DNA of 64,000 nt from assembly GCA_964632995.1 (NCBI GenBank), contig CAZWDL010000017.1, forward strand, positions 1-64,000, read 5' to 3'. The translations under genes were made by a program, and so were the position numbers. Numbering within the stretch: the first letter of the stretch is position 1; every line of letters begins with the position of its first letter. Shown here piece after piece: positions 41,716 through 50,702 of this stretch. The DNA is from CAZWDL01 sp964632995. GTDB taxonomy: Bacteria; Bacteroidota; Bacteroidia; Chitinophagales; Saprospiraceae. The notes under the pieces are model-generated. The model made no database searches, was not told the DNA's origin, and saw only the letters and a program-made list of their open reading frames with translations.

Positions 41716-44700
41716 ATGAAGCTCAAATTCTTATTCACCTTATCCGGGCTGCTGGCGTTATTGTGCACGCTGCCGGCCCAGACGGTCAACCTCGATCACT
41801 TCGAGGGGATCAAACCGCGCAGCATCGGCCCGGCGGGCATGAGCGGGCGCGTGACGTCCATCGATGCGGTGGTCAGCAACCCCGATATTATTTACATCGG
41901 CTCCGCTTCCGGCGGCGTGTGGAAGAGCGTCAGCGGCGGCATCGACTGGGAGCCCATCTTCGATGATCAGCCCGTGCAGTCGATCGGCGCGGTGGCGATT
42001 AACCAGCGTATCCCCGACATCGTGTGGGTGGGCACCGGCGAGGGCAACCCCCGCAACTCACAGAACTCGGGTATCGGCATCTTCCGCAGCCTCGACGGGG
42101 GCGATACCTGGGAGCACATGGGACTGGAAGAGACGAAAGTCATCCACCGCATCCTCCTCCACCCCGATGATCCCAATACGCTCTACGTGGGCGCGCTGGG
42201 CTCACCCTGGGGGCCCAACGAAGAGCGCGGCGTGTTCAAAACCACCGACGGGGGCAAAACCTGGAACAAAATCCTCTACGTCAATGACGAAACGGGGGCA
42301 GCCGACCTGGTCATGGACCCCACCAATCCCAACAAACTCATCGCCGCCATGTGGGAACACGGCCGCAAACCCTGGACCTTCAACTCCGGCGGCTCCGGCT
42401 CCGGCCTTTACGTCACCCACGACGGCGGGGAAAACTGGAAGGAGCTCACCCCTAAGGATGGTTTGCCGGAAGGCGAACTCGGCCGTATCGGGCTGGCCAT
42501 CGCACCCTCCAAGCCGAATATCATCTACGCGCTGGTAGAGGCGAAGGAGAATGCGCTGTACAAATCGTTCGACGGCGGCAAGACCTTCCAAAAATGGTCG
42601 ACCGACGACGATATCGGCAACCGGCCCTTCTACTACTCCGACATCTTTGTCGATCCGCAGAACGAAAACCGGGTATACAGCCTCTATTCGCTGGTGTCGA
42701 AGAGCGAGGACGGCGGCAAGGACTGGGACGTCTTCCTGCGCTACTACGAGGGCGTACACCCCGACCACCACGCGCTGTGGATTCACCCCGAGAATTCCGA
42801 CCTCATCATGAACGGCAACGACGGCGGCTTCTACCTGACGCGTGACCGCGGGCAGAGCTGGCAATTTGCCGAAAACCTGCCCCTCGGCCAATTCTACCAT
42901 GTCGACTACGACATGGACATCCCCTATAACATCGGCGGCGGCATGCAGGACAACGGCTCCTGGGTCGGGCAGGCCTACGTGTGGGAGGCAGGCGGCATCC
43001 GCAACGCCAACTGGCAGGAAATCTTCTTCGGCGACGGCTTCGACGTCTCCTTCCAGCCCGACAATAACCGCTACGCCTACGCCATGTCGCAGGGCGGCAA
43101 CCTGGGGCGGGTCGACCGGCAGACCGGGAAGACCAAATACCTGCGGCCCGTCCATCCGGAAGGCGGTGAGCTTCGTTTCAACTGGAACGCTGCTTTTGCG
43201 CAAAGCCCCGACGAGGCCTGCACCATCTACTACGGCAGCCAGTACGTGCACAAGAGCACCGACTGCGGCGACAGCTGGATGATCATCTCGCCCGATCTGA
43301 CGACCGATGACACCCTCAAGCAGCAACAGGCCCGCAGCGGCGGTCTGACGATCGACGATACCGAAGCCGAAAATCACACCACCATCCTGGCCATCGCCCC
43401 CAGCCCGGTGGACGAGAACATCATCTGGGTAGGCACCGACGACGGCAACCTGCAGATCACCCGCGACGGCGGCGAGAACTGGACGAATGTGGCGGACCGC
43501 ATTCCCGGCTTCAGCGCCGGCTCCTGGATTCCCTTCGTCGAGGTGTCAAAACGCAACCGCGGCGAGGCCTTCGTCATCGTCAACGACTACCGCCGTAACG
43601 ACTGGCAGCCGATGGCCTACCATACGACCGATTTCGGCCAGAGCTGGACCCGCATCGTCGACGAAACCGACGCCGGCGGCCCCGCCCTGGCCATCGTGCA
43701 GGACCCCGTAGAGCCCAACCTGCTCTTCCTGGGTACCGACCACGGCCTGTACTTCTCCATCGACGGCGCCGATAGCTGGACCAAGTGGGACAAAGGCTAC
43801 CCCTCCGTCCCGACGATAGACCTGAAAATACATCCGCGCGAACACGACCTGATCATCGGCACCTTCGGCCGCTCCTTCTGGATTCTGGACGACATCCGGC
43901 CGCTGCGCGAACTGGCCGCCACGCAGGGCAAAGTGCTCGACGGACCCTTCGCCGCCTTCGACGCACCCGACGCCTACCTGGCGGAGTACAAATCGTACCA
44001 GGGCACGCGCTTCGCCGCCGATGCGATCTACAGCGGGGAGAACCGGCCCTACGGCGCCTTACTCACCCTGTGGGTGAATCCGACGTGGGAAACGGGTGAA
44101 GAAGAGGCGGAAGCCGCAAACGGAGATGAAAAGCCGAAAGCGAAGAAGCGTCCTGAAAAGGTCAAAGTACAGGTCGTGGACATGGAAGGCGACACCATCC
44201 GTACCTTTACCGAAAAGGTGGACACCGGCATGGTGCGCATTAGCTGGAATCTGCGCCGCGACGGCATCAGCTATCCCACGTGGCGCCCCGAGCGCCCGGA
44301 TGCCGATCCACCAAGCGGCCCCGAAGTGCTGCCCGGCACCTATAAGCTGGTGCTGAGCTACGGCGACCATAAGGACTCCACGGAGGTGACCGTAAATACC
44401 GATCCGCGCCTGGAGATCAGCAAAGCCGACCTGATGGCGAAGATGGAGGTATACGACGAGTTTGCCGGTCTGGTGGAAAAAGGCGACAAAGCCTGGAAGC
44501 AACTGCAGAACGTCCGCAAAACCATCAAGCTGGTAGACGAGGCGCTGGTCAATGCGCCCGACTCGGTGAAGCAGGCTATCGCCAAACAGGGTAAGGAACT
44601 GATCAAACAGATCGACGAGCTGGAGAAACTGTACATGATGCCGGAAGGGCTGAAAGGCATACAGCGCTCCAGCGATAACCTGGTCGGCGCCTATTACCTG

Positions 44701-44904
44701 GCCTCCCGCTACCTCAGCGCTTCCGACGGCGCCCCCAACCAGGCGGCGCAGATCATGCTGAACAAAGCCAAGGAGGAAACGGCGGAGGTGGTCGGACAGG
44801 TGAATGCTTTCTTTGAAGAAGATTTTGCCAAATACCGCGAAGCGGTGGAAGCGGTGCAGATGTCGCTGTTTAAGGCTTACGAGCCGGTGACGGTTGGTGA
44901 GTAG
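41716..44904 (+). CDS. Large secreted BNR/sortilin-like propeller protein
   Basis: 1062 residues with a signal peptide (FLFTLSGLLALLCTLPAQ). It is built from Asp-box (BNR) repeats: SLDGGDTWEHM, TTDGGKTWNKI, THDGGENWKEL, SFDGGKTFQKW, TRDRGQSWQFA, TRDGGENWTNV, TTDFGQSWTRI and SIDGADSWTKW, forming one or two 10-bladed VPS10-like propellers to about residue 720. The N-terminal GIKPRSIGPAGMSGRVTSID and the block SASGGVWKSVSGG are typical of the Bacteroidota glycosyl-hydrolase-annotated family of unknown activity. The C-terminal 330 residues add an immunoglobulin-like domain (VDMEGDTIRTF) and a coiled-coil tail. Catalytic function not established. A terminator follows. Confidence 0.88.
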   Translation: MKLKFLFTLSGLLALLCTLPAQTVNLDHFEGIKPRSIGPAGMSGRVTSIDAVVSNPDIIYIGSASGGVWKSVSGGIDWEPIFDDQPVQSIGAVAINQRIPDIVWVGTGEGNPRNSQNSGIGIFRSLDGGDTWEHMGLEETKVIHRILLHPDDPNTLYVGALGSPWGPNEERGVFKTTDGGKTWNKILYVNDETGAADLVMDPTNPNKLIAAMWEHGRKPWTFNSGGSGSGLYVTHDGGENWKELTPKDGLPEGELGRIGLAIAPSKPNIIYALVEAKENALYKSFDGGKTFQKWSTDDDIGNRPFYYSDIFVDPQNENRVYSLYSLVSKSEDGGKDWDVFLRYYEGVHPDHHALWIHPENSDLIMNGNDGGFYLTRDRGQSWQFAENLPLGQFYHVDYDMDIPYNIGGGMQDNGSWVGQAYVWEAGGIRNANWQEIFFGDGFDVSFQPDNNRYAYAMSQGGNLGRVDRQTGKTKYLRPVHPEGGELRFNWNAAFAQSPDEACTIYYGSQYVHKSTDCGDSWMIISPDLTTDDTLKQQQARSGGLTIDDTEAENHTTILAIAPSPVDENIIWVGTDDGNLQITRDGGENWTNVADRIPGFSAGSWIPFVEVSKRNRGEAFVIVNDYRRNDWQPMAYHTTDFGQSWTRIVDETDAGGPALAIVQDPVEPNLLFLGTDHGLYFSIDGADSWTKWDKGYPSVPTIDLKIHPREHDLIIGTFGRSFWILDDIRPLRELAATQGKVLDGPFAAFDAPDAYLAEYKSYQGTRFAADAIYSGENRPYGALLTLWVNPTWETGEEEAEAANGDEKPKAKKRPEKVKVQVVDMEGDTIRTFTEKVDTGMVRISWNLRRDGISYPTWRPERPDADPPSGPEVLPGTYKLVLSYGDHKDSTEVTVNTDPRLEISKADLMAKMEVYDEFAGLVEKGDKAWKQLQNVRKTIKLVDEALVNAPDSVKQAIAKQGKELIKQIDELEKLYMMPEGLKGIQRSSDNLVGAYYLASRYLSASDGAPNQAAQIMLNKAKEETAEVVGQVNAFFEEDFAKYREAVEAVQMSLFKAYEPVTVGE

Positions 44905-44921
44905 TTGGTAGAAAGTAGAGG

Positions 44922-44965
44922 GTAGAGGGACGATTGAAGTGCATCCGTCCCTCTACTCTTTTTTT
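44922..44965 (+). terminator. Rho-independent terminator
   Basis: Arms GTAGAGGGACG (44922-44932) and CGTCCCTCTAC (44946-44956) with a 13-base loop, then TCTTTTTTTT. Ends the large propeller gene. A second perfect hairpin follows at 44976-45007. Confidence 0.75.
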
Positions 44966-44975
44966 CACTCTGATA

Positions 44976-45007
44976 CGTTTACGAAACCTCCAAAGGTTTC
45001 GTAAACG
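44976..45007. terminator. 14-bp hairpin after the M14 peptidase gene
   Basis: Arms CGTTTACGAAACCT and AGGTTTCGTAAACG around CCAA. It lies 4 bp beyond the minus-strand peptidase stop and between two convergent genes, so it probably acts as a bidirectional stop, though there is no T-run on the minus-strand side. Confidence 0.5.
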
Positions 45008-45011
45008 GAAG

Positions 45012-46478
45012 TCACCGCGCCTGCTCCAACACCTGTCGCAGGGCTCCTCTGTCCCGCAGATCATATAGAAACCCGTTCACGACCACGTAGTGGTACTCGC
45101 CGTTTTTTTGCAGTAGCAGGGAAGGATTTCCGCCCAGTTGCACCTGCCGTTCCGCGGCCTTGAAGTCTTTGAGCAGGCGGATGGGCAGGGTGTGGAAGCG
45201 GTTGTCCTGCGGCCAGTTTTCGATGAAGAAATCGGTATAGCCCTGGTTGAGCAGGGAGAGGATATCCAGCCGGCGGAGGTCGTCGACGTCTTCCAGCACA
45301 TCGTGATAGATTTTGCCGGGCACGGCGCGGTAGCCTTCAGCGTCCAGTTCGTTGAAGGCCCAGGAGGTGGACAGGTCGCCGATGTCGGTGATGTTGCCTT
45401 CCCAGTAAAAGAAGCGGTGGCGGTCGTATTCCATTTCCAGGCGTTTGAAGGCGATATCCACTTTGTACCACTTCCCTTCCTCTTCAATTTCCACGCCTTG
45501 GATCATGAGATCGTCGAAGGCGCCGTAGTTGTTGAAGGGGATATCGTTGTAGCCGGCGATGTCCGTACCCTGATATTTCCGGTTGGCGATCATATCGAAG
45601 GAAGAAAGCAAGGCGACGAAGTTGAGACGGCGTAGCAATTGCTTTTCGGGATCACCGACATAGCCGCCCGTTTCGATGAGGATGGTGCTGGTTCCCCACT
45701 TTTGAATATTGTCGCCGAAGGCGCGCGGTTCGAAGGCATCGGAGTATTTGCCTACCTGGCCGGGGATATAAGCCTGGATCACCTCGTTCATTCCGGCGAT
45801 GAGCTTCATGGCGTTGCCGCGCACGGTGTTGACTTCCTTTTTATAATTATAGGCCGGCGCCAAAAAAGAAATCGAGGCCTGCTTTTTATCCCTTCCCACG
45901 GCGTAGTAGCGGCTCTGATCGTGCAGGTTGAAGCCCCAATCGGCGTCCGTCTCGTCACGGATGCGCTTGAGGAGCTGCGCTTCCGGGCTGGTGAGGCGCA
46001 GGGCGTCGCGATTGAGGTCGATCCCCAGGACGTTGCGGCGCTGGAAGCGCTCGGCGCCGTCGGGGTTGAGCATGGGAACGAAGTAGAGGGTCAACTTGCT
46101 GAGGATGTCGCGCCGATAATCGTCGAAGCCGTCGCCGGAAGCCTGGAAAAAGCGGAAGATATCCATCAGCGCCATGGTGGCGGTGGGCTCGTCGCCGTGC
46201 ATCTGCGACCACATGAGCACGGTGGTCGGTCCGTTGCCGAGCTTCACCTGATAAATTTCGCGTCCCTCGACTGAGTGGCCGGCTTCCCGGACCTCGAAAG
46301 GCGCCGGTAAGGCGCGTATGACAGGGGCGATGTCGGCGTGTTTGAAGCGCCGGTCTTTAATGACAGGTTCTCTGTAATTATCGTGGGCGGTATAAAAGCG
46401 CTGATGCAGCTGGGCATTCGTCGGAATAGTCGCCAGCAGGATAAGCACCAGCAGGGAAATCAATCTTTCTTTGATCAT
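45012..46478 (-). CDS. Secreted M14 family zinc carboxypeptidase
   Basis: About 488 residues; I start at ATG 46478 because it directly precedes the signal peptide (LISLLVLILLATIPTNAQ); the longer frame upstream is intergenic. Zinc motif HxxE is QMHGDEPTAT near residue 100, with the third histidine in GFNLHDQSRYY near 200, the substrate-binding DLNRDA near 178 and the catalytic Glu in STILIETGGYVG near 295. The family removes C-terminal residues, or amidated or cross-linked peptide units. Convergent with the propeller gene and downstream of the GH51 gene by about 100 bp. Confidence 0.85.
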   Translation of the reverse strand: MIKERLISLLVLILLATIPTNAQLHQRFYTAHDNYREPVIKDRRFKHADIAPVIRALPAPFEVREAGHSVEGREIYQVKLGNGPTTVLMWSQMHGDEPTATMALMDIFRFFQASGDGFDDYRRDILSKLTLYFVPMLNPDGAERFQRRNVLGIDLNRDALRLTSPEAQLLKRIRDETDADWGFNLHDQSRYYAVGRDKKQASISFLAPAYNYKKEVNTVRGNAMKLIAGMNEVIQAYIPGQVGKYSDAFEPRAFGDNIQKWGTSTILIETGGYVGDPEKQLLRRLNFVALLSSFDMIANRKYQGTDIAGYNDIPFNNYGAFDDLMIQGVEIEEEGKWYKVDIAFKRLEMEYDRHRFFYWEGNITDIGDLSTSWAFNELDAEGYRAVPGKIYHDVLEDVDDLRRLDILSLLNQGYTDFFIENWPQDNRFHTLPIRLLKDFKAAERQVQLGGNPSLLLQKNGEYHYVVVNGFLYDLRDRGALRQVLEQAR

Positions 46479-46540
46479 GGCACACCGGTTTTTGCATGTG
46501 AGGGGAAAGATACTACAAATGTGGGAAAGGGGGTAGAGGT

Positions 46541-46578
46541 GCTGGGTGCTGGCCCACCAGTATCCAGCATCCAGTATC
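46541..46578. repeat. ATCCAGCA-type micro-repeat over a stop codon
   Basis: GCTGGGTGCTGG, a spacer and CCAGTATCCAGCATCCAGT form a hairpin (TGCTGG pairs with CCAGCA). The GH51 stop (TGA, complement TCA at 46577) lies at its edge. Confidence 0.6.
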
Positions 46579-48118
46579 ACTTCAACTCAAACACCACCAC
46601 CGAAAAGGGCGGCACCGTTGCCTCCAGCGTATTCCCGGCTGCTTTGAACTGTTCGAATACAGCGGGTTTTACGCGTTCGGGCTCTTCAAAAGTGTTGTGG
46701 TCCTGGACGCCGGCCGAGGTCAGGATTTGGGCTTCCGCTGAGGAAAAGGACATACCCCGCAAATCAATTGAAATGGTTTTCGACGCTTTGGCATCGATAT
46801 TAACGACAGAAACATGCACCGCTCCCGCATTGTCTTTCGAAGCGGAGACGGAGAATGCTGGTAAGCTTTCATCCCCCAGCTCATAGGTTTCGGTTTCTAC
46901 TTGCACCGGCAACATCAGCGCGTCCTGGTGGACATTATACATTTTCATGACGTGGTAGGTAGGCGTCAGCAACATCTTTTCCTCATCGGTGAGAATGACG
47001 GCCTGCAGGACGTTGACAGTCTGAGCCAGGTTGGCCATTTTGACGCGGTCGCAGTGATTGTTGAAAATGTTGAGCGTGACCCCGGCAATCATGGCGTCGC
47101 GCATGGTATTTTGCTGGTAGAGGAAGCCGGGATTCGTGCCCGATTCCACATCGTACCAGCCGCCCCATTCGTCGACGATCAGGGCGATGCGCTTCCGTGG
47201 GTCGTATTTGTCCATGATGGTAGTGTGGCGATGCACCAGCTCTTCCATGTGCAGGGCCCGCTTCAGAATGGTGAAGTACTGCTGTTCCGAAAAGCCAGTA
47301 GCCGGTCCTTTGTTGTTCCAGTCGATCACCGAGTAGTGGTGCAGCGCTACGCCGTCGAGCATGTTGTGGGGGATATCGCGCATCATCACTTCCGTCCAGT
47401 GGTAGTCGCCCGAGCTGGCGCCGGAGGCGATGCGGTAGAAGCTGCCGCTGTTGGTCCAGTCGCTCATGAAGGTGGCGTACTGGCGGTAAATGTTAGCGTA
47501 ATATTCCGCGGTCATATTGCCGCCGCAACCCCACATTTCGTTGCCGACGCCCCAGTATTTCACGCTCCAGGGTTCCTCCCGGCCGTTTTTTCTTCTCAGG
47601 TCGGCCATCGGGCTGGTTCCGCCGTGATTGACGTACTGAATCCAGTCGGCGAGCTCCTGCACCGTGCCGCTGCCGACGTTGGCCGACAGGTAGGGCTCGG
47701 CTTCCAGCCACTCGCACATATTCAGGAATTCGTGGGTTCCGAAGCTGTTGTCTTCCGTCACCCCACCCCACCAGGTATTGACGATGGTGGGCCGCTCGGA
47801 TTTGGGGCCGATGCCGTCCTTCCAATGATAGGTATCCGCGAAGCAGCCGCCGGGCCAGCGCAGGTTGGGAATTTTCATTTCTTTCAGGGCTTCGATGACA
47901 TCGGTGCGCACGCCGGCGCGGTTGGGAATGAGTGTATTATCTTCCCCTACGTAAAAACCGCCGTAGATGCAGCGGCCGAGGTGCTCGGAAAAGTGGCCAT
48001 AGATGTGCCGGCTGATGCTGTCTTTTCCGAGGTCGGCGTTGATAACGGCGGTGTTCTGGGTGTGAAGTTGAAGGAAAGATAAAAGAAACAGAATGAGCAG
48101 GAGGAGCTGGTTTTTCAT
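46577..48118 (-). CDS. Alpha-L-arabinofuranosidase, GH51
   Basis: About 513 residues from ATG 48118, which directly precedes the signal peptide (QLLLLILFLLSFLQLHTQ). A TIM barrel of the GH51 type: HIYGHFSEHLGRCIYGGF near residue 35, LRWPGGCFADTYHWKDGIGP near 85, the acid/base WGVGNEMWGCGG near 185 and the nucleophile region LIVDEWGGWYDVESGT near 300. A C-terminal beta domain follows. It releases terminal L-arabinose from arabinan, arabinoxylan or glycoproteins and is exported. The assembly gap lies 30 bp upstream of its start, so its regulatory region is missing. Confidence 0.92.
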   Translation of the reverse strand: MKNQLLLLILFLLSFLQLHTQNTAVINADLGKDSISRHIYGHFSEHLGRCIYGGFYVGEDNTLIPNRAGVRTDVIEALKEMKIPNLRWPGGCFADTYHWKDGIGPKSERPTIVNTWWGGVTEDNSFGTHEFLNMCEWLEAEPYLSANVGSGTVQELADWIQYVNHGGTSPMADLRRKNGREEPWSVKYWGVGNEMWGCGGNMTAEYYANIYRQYATFMSDWTNSGSFYRIASGASSGDYHWTEVMMRDIPHNMLDGVALHHYSVIDWNNKGPATGFSEQQYFTILKRALHMEELVHRHTTIMDKYDPRKRIALIVDEWGGWYDVESGTNPGFLYQQNTMRDAMIAGVTLNIFNNHCDRVKMANLAQTVNVLQAVILTDEEKMLLTPTYHVMKMYNVHQDALMLPVQVETETYELGDESLPAFSVSASKDNAGAVHVSVVNIDAKASKTISIDLRGMSFSSAEAQILTSAGVQDHNTFEEPERVKPAVFEQFKAAGNTLEATVPPFSVVVFELK

Positions 48119-48147
48119 CAGTTTAAAAGCTTCCCGGATACACAAAA

Positions 48148-48157
48148 NNNNNNNNNN
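48148..48157. other. Assembly gap (10 N)
   Basis: Ten Ns inside an SDR gene. The size is a placeholder, so the true distance between the GH51 gene and the SDR is unknown. Confidence 0.98.
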
Positions 48158-48546
48158 ACCATCGACCGCGCCACCGCTTTCAGGCAGTAAAAGGCGCCGG
48201 TCAGGTTCGTACGGACGACCTGCTCCCAGTGGTCCAGTGGTAAATCTTCCAAAGGTACGCCCGGCGCGGTGATCCCGGCATTATTGAACAGCAGATCCAA
48301 CCTCCCGAACGCTTCCCTGGTTTTGGCGAATAAAGCCTTTACAGATTCCGGTCTGGTTACGTCCGTCGGTACCGCCAGCGCATGGGAGCGATTCTTCTTC
48401 GCGGCTTCGGCGGTTGCCTCCAGCGCTTCCCGCCGGCGCCCCGTCAGGACCACTGCGTAGCCTTTTTCCAGCAGTCCCAGAGCTGCAGCCCTGCCGATGC
48501 CCGAACCGGCGCCCGTAACGATCGCGATCTGCCTGTCTGAATTCAT
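48158..48546 (-). CDS. SDR oxidoreductase, 5' part only (cut by gap)
   Basis: 129 residues are visible: the Rossmann TGAGSGIGRA, the NNAG motif in LLFNNAGITAPG and NLTGAFYCLKAV. The sequence ends in Ns before the catalytic Ser and Y-x-x-x-K, so the C-terminal half is unassembled. It is 24 bp downstream of the erythronate dehydrogenase gene on the same strand and probably co-transcribed. Substrate unknown. Confidence 0.85.
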
Positions 48547-48570
48547 GATTTCAAGTTTTAGTAACGGTTT

Positions 48571-49542
48571 TCACGCCAATTCTTCATCGATAAATGCTGT
48601 AATAACCTCCTCAATAGATTCATCCTTCTGGAACCCCATCGCGAGCGCCCGTTGGGGAACAAAATGCACCGGCCAGGTCATAACGATGCTTTGAATGAAC
48701 GGGTCCGGCTGCCAGTCGATCAATTCAACCGTTTCTCTGCCGGCTATGGCTTCCAGCGTCATGACCATCTCCTCTACTGAAGTGCTAAGCCCCGGTAAAG
48801 TGACGATCCGGCTGGAACCGAAAGCTTCGGCGGGTAACTGAGCAGCGTGGATAAAGTTTCGGATCACCTTTCGAGGGGAGAGTATCCAGATTTTGGTATC
48901 CCGGCTTACCGGGCAACTGGCTCTTCGTTTTTGTAAGGGCTCCCGGATGATGGAACTGGCAAAAGAAGAAGTAGCCGCATTGGGTTTTCCGGGCCGCACT
49001 ACAACGGTCGGAAGCCGCAATACGCGACCGTTCACGAAACCTCTCCGGCTGTAGTCGTTGATCAGTAGTTCTGCTATTGCTTTTTGGGTGCCGTATGAAC
49101 TCTGCGGCACCGGCGCCGTGTAGTCGTAAACCGTTTCGATCCATTCCCCTCCGAAAACGGCGCCGCCGCTGGCGAATACCAGCACCGGTTTCGCCTTCAA
49201 CTCCCGGCATATTTCGAGCAGCTGGAGCGTAGTGTGCAGGTTGACCTCCATGCCCAGGTCAAAATTCTTTTCCGCCTCCCCACTGACAACGGCCGCCAGG
49301 TGGAAAATGACGTCCGGTGCGGGTTGGAGTAAGGATCGCATGAACTTCCCGTCGCGAATATCCTCTTTCACTATTTTCAGTCGTTCATCATCAGGCAAAT
49401 CGGCCTGAGTTTTATCGAAAACGACCAGCCTGGTAACCTCCTGGGGCGACTGCCCGTCGAGGGCAAGCACTCCTTCCTTCAATAATTTTAATGCCAGCTT
49501 TTTGCCTAAAAAACCCGCACCGCCGGTGATAAGAATGCGCAT
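48571..49542 (-). CDS. denD: D-erythronate dehydrogenase-like (extended SDR)
   Basis: 323 residues. N-terminal TGGAGFLGKKLA nucleotide motif; FHLAAVVSGEAE near residue 85; the catalytic block YGTQKAIAELLINDYSRRGF near 148 (Y-x-x-x-K); VLRLPTVVVRPGKPNAATSS near 173, which is characteristic of DenD. The enzyme oxidises D-erythronate to 2-oxo-tetronate, feeding four-carbon acid sugar catabolism. The partner kinase and decarboxylase (OtnK/OtnC) are not seen here, so the pathway in this organism is unconfirmed. Same strand as two SDRs, suggesting a sugar-acid module. Confidence 0.82.
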   Translation of the reverse strand: MRILITGGAGFLGKKLALKLLKEGVLALDGQSPQEVTRLVVFDKTQADLPDDERLKIVKEDIRDGKFMRSLLQPAPDVIFHLAAVVSGEAEKNFDLGMEVNLHTTLQLLEICRELKAKPVLVFASGGAVFGGEWIETVYDYTAPVPQSSYGTQKAIAELLINDYSRRGFVNGRVLRLPTVVVRPGKPNAATSSFASSIIREPLQKRRASCPVSRDTKIWILSPRKVIRNFIHAAQLPAEAFGSSRIVTLPGLSTSVEEMVMTLEAIAGRETVELIDWQPDPFIQSIVMTWPVHFVPQRALAMGFQKDESIEEVITAFIDEELA

Positions 49543-49764
49543 AGGTACGATTAAAATTTATGGCAATTCGCGAATTTGCCCGGTAGAGAGTAGATGGATT
49601 TGGGTAGAGAGATCGTTCAGTCCGGTGGCTGTCATCTCTATACCCTCTACCCTTATCTCTCTACTAATTAATATGGCAACCTAAAGCAAAATTTAGTCAT
49701 TATAAATTCTAAAATGGAGTTCTGCATCCCGTTTTTTCCGCCTTCCCATTTCTCATTTCCCACT

Positions 49765-50550
49765 TCATTTTGCCGTCCATCCCCCATCCACCGTCAGGGT
49801 CGCTCCCACCACATAGCTGGCGGCCTCGCCGGCCAGGAAGATCGCCGCGCCCTGGATTTCGCGCAGCTCACCCCAGCGGCCCAGCGCGGTGGCGCCGACG
49901 ATGAATTTTTTAGCTTCCTCCGTGTCGGCGATCGGGATATTCATCTCCGTCAGAAAAGGGCCGGGGCAGATGGCATTGACATTGATGTTGAAGGGCGCCA
50001 GCTCGAGGGCGAGGGCGCGCGTCATCTGCACCACCGCTCCTTTGCTGGAGGTGTAAGGCGTGCGATTGGCCAGTCCGACCAGCCCCAGTGTACTGGCCAG
50101 GTTGATGATGCGCCCGCCGCCGGCTGCTTTCATACACGGAACCACCGCCCGGGAGGCCAGCCAGACGCCATTGGTATTCACTTCCATGACTTGCTTGAAT
50201 TCGTCATAAGACAACTCATCGATGGCCCCGCGAATGTTGATGCCGGCGTTGTTGATGAGGATGTCGAGGCGACCGAAGGATTCCATTGCGGCTTCGGCCA
50301 TGGCTTCCATCTGTGCCGGCCGGGTGACATCAGCCTCGAAAGCAAGGGCTTCCGAATCATATGAGGCCGATAATTCCTTAGCTGCCTTTTCCCCTTCTTC
50401 CAAGTGACGGCTAACCAGCATGACATCCGCTCCGGCAGAAGCGAGGCCGGCGGCCATCGCGAGGCCCAGGCCTTTGGATCCTCCGGTGACGACGGCGGCT
50501 TTTCCGGAAAGGTCGAATTGCTGGATGCCTGGTAAGAGTTGATTTGTCAT
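49765..50550 (-). CDS. SDR oxidoreductase, gluconate 5-dehydrogenase type
   Basis: 261 residues. Full classical SDR: TGGSKGLGLAMA, ILINNAGINIRG, catalytic Ser in INLASTLGLVG, YTSSKGAVVQMTRALA (Y-x-x-x-K) and the C-terminal YVVGATLTVDGGWTAK. Sequence is most like the Bacteroidota gluconate 5-dehydrogenase/3-oxoacyl reductase group that interconverts gluconate and 5-ketogluconate. Separate from DenD by about 220 bp that contain a degenerate TAGAGGGTAGAG-type hairpin repeat near 49583-49662. Confidence 0.85.
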   Translation of the reverse strand: MTNQLLPGIQQFDLSGKAAVVTGGSKGLGLAMAAGLASAGADVMLVSRHLEEGEKAAKELSASYDSEALAFEADVTRPAQMEAMAEAAMESFGRLDILINNAGINIRGAIDELSYDEFKQVMEVNTNGVWLASRAVVPCMKAAGGGRIINLASTLGLVGLANRTPYTSSKGAVVQMTRALALELAPFNINVNAICPGPFLTEMNIPIADTEEAKKFIVGATALGRWGELREIQGAAIFLAGEAASYVVGATLTVDGGWTAK

Positions 50551-50673
50551 ATTTGAAATAATTTTTAAAGGTCTTTGACAAAAGTAAATTGTCAGCCAGG
50601 CAAGAGAGCCCGAAAACCTTAACTCGGATTTTTCAGTCGCCCCCTCAGGGTTCCCCCCAGCCGCCTACCTTCG

Positions 50674-50702
50674 AGTATCCAGCACCCAGCACCCAGCCCC
50701 TA
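50674..50702. repeat. ATCCAGCACCCAGC micro-repeat over a stop codon
   Basis: AGTATCCAGCACCCAGCACC then CAGCCCCTA; the last CTA complements the TAG stop of the M48-like gene. Confidence 0.65.
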
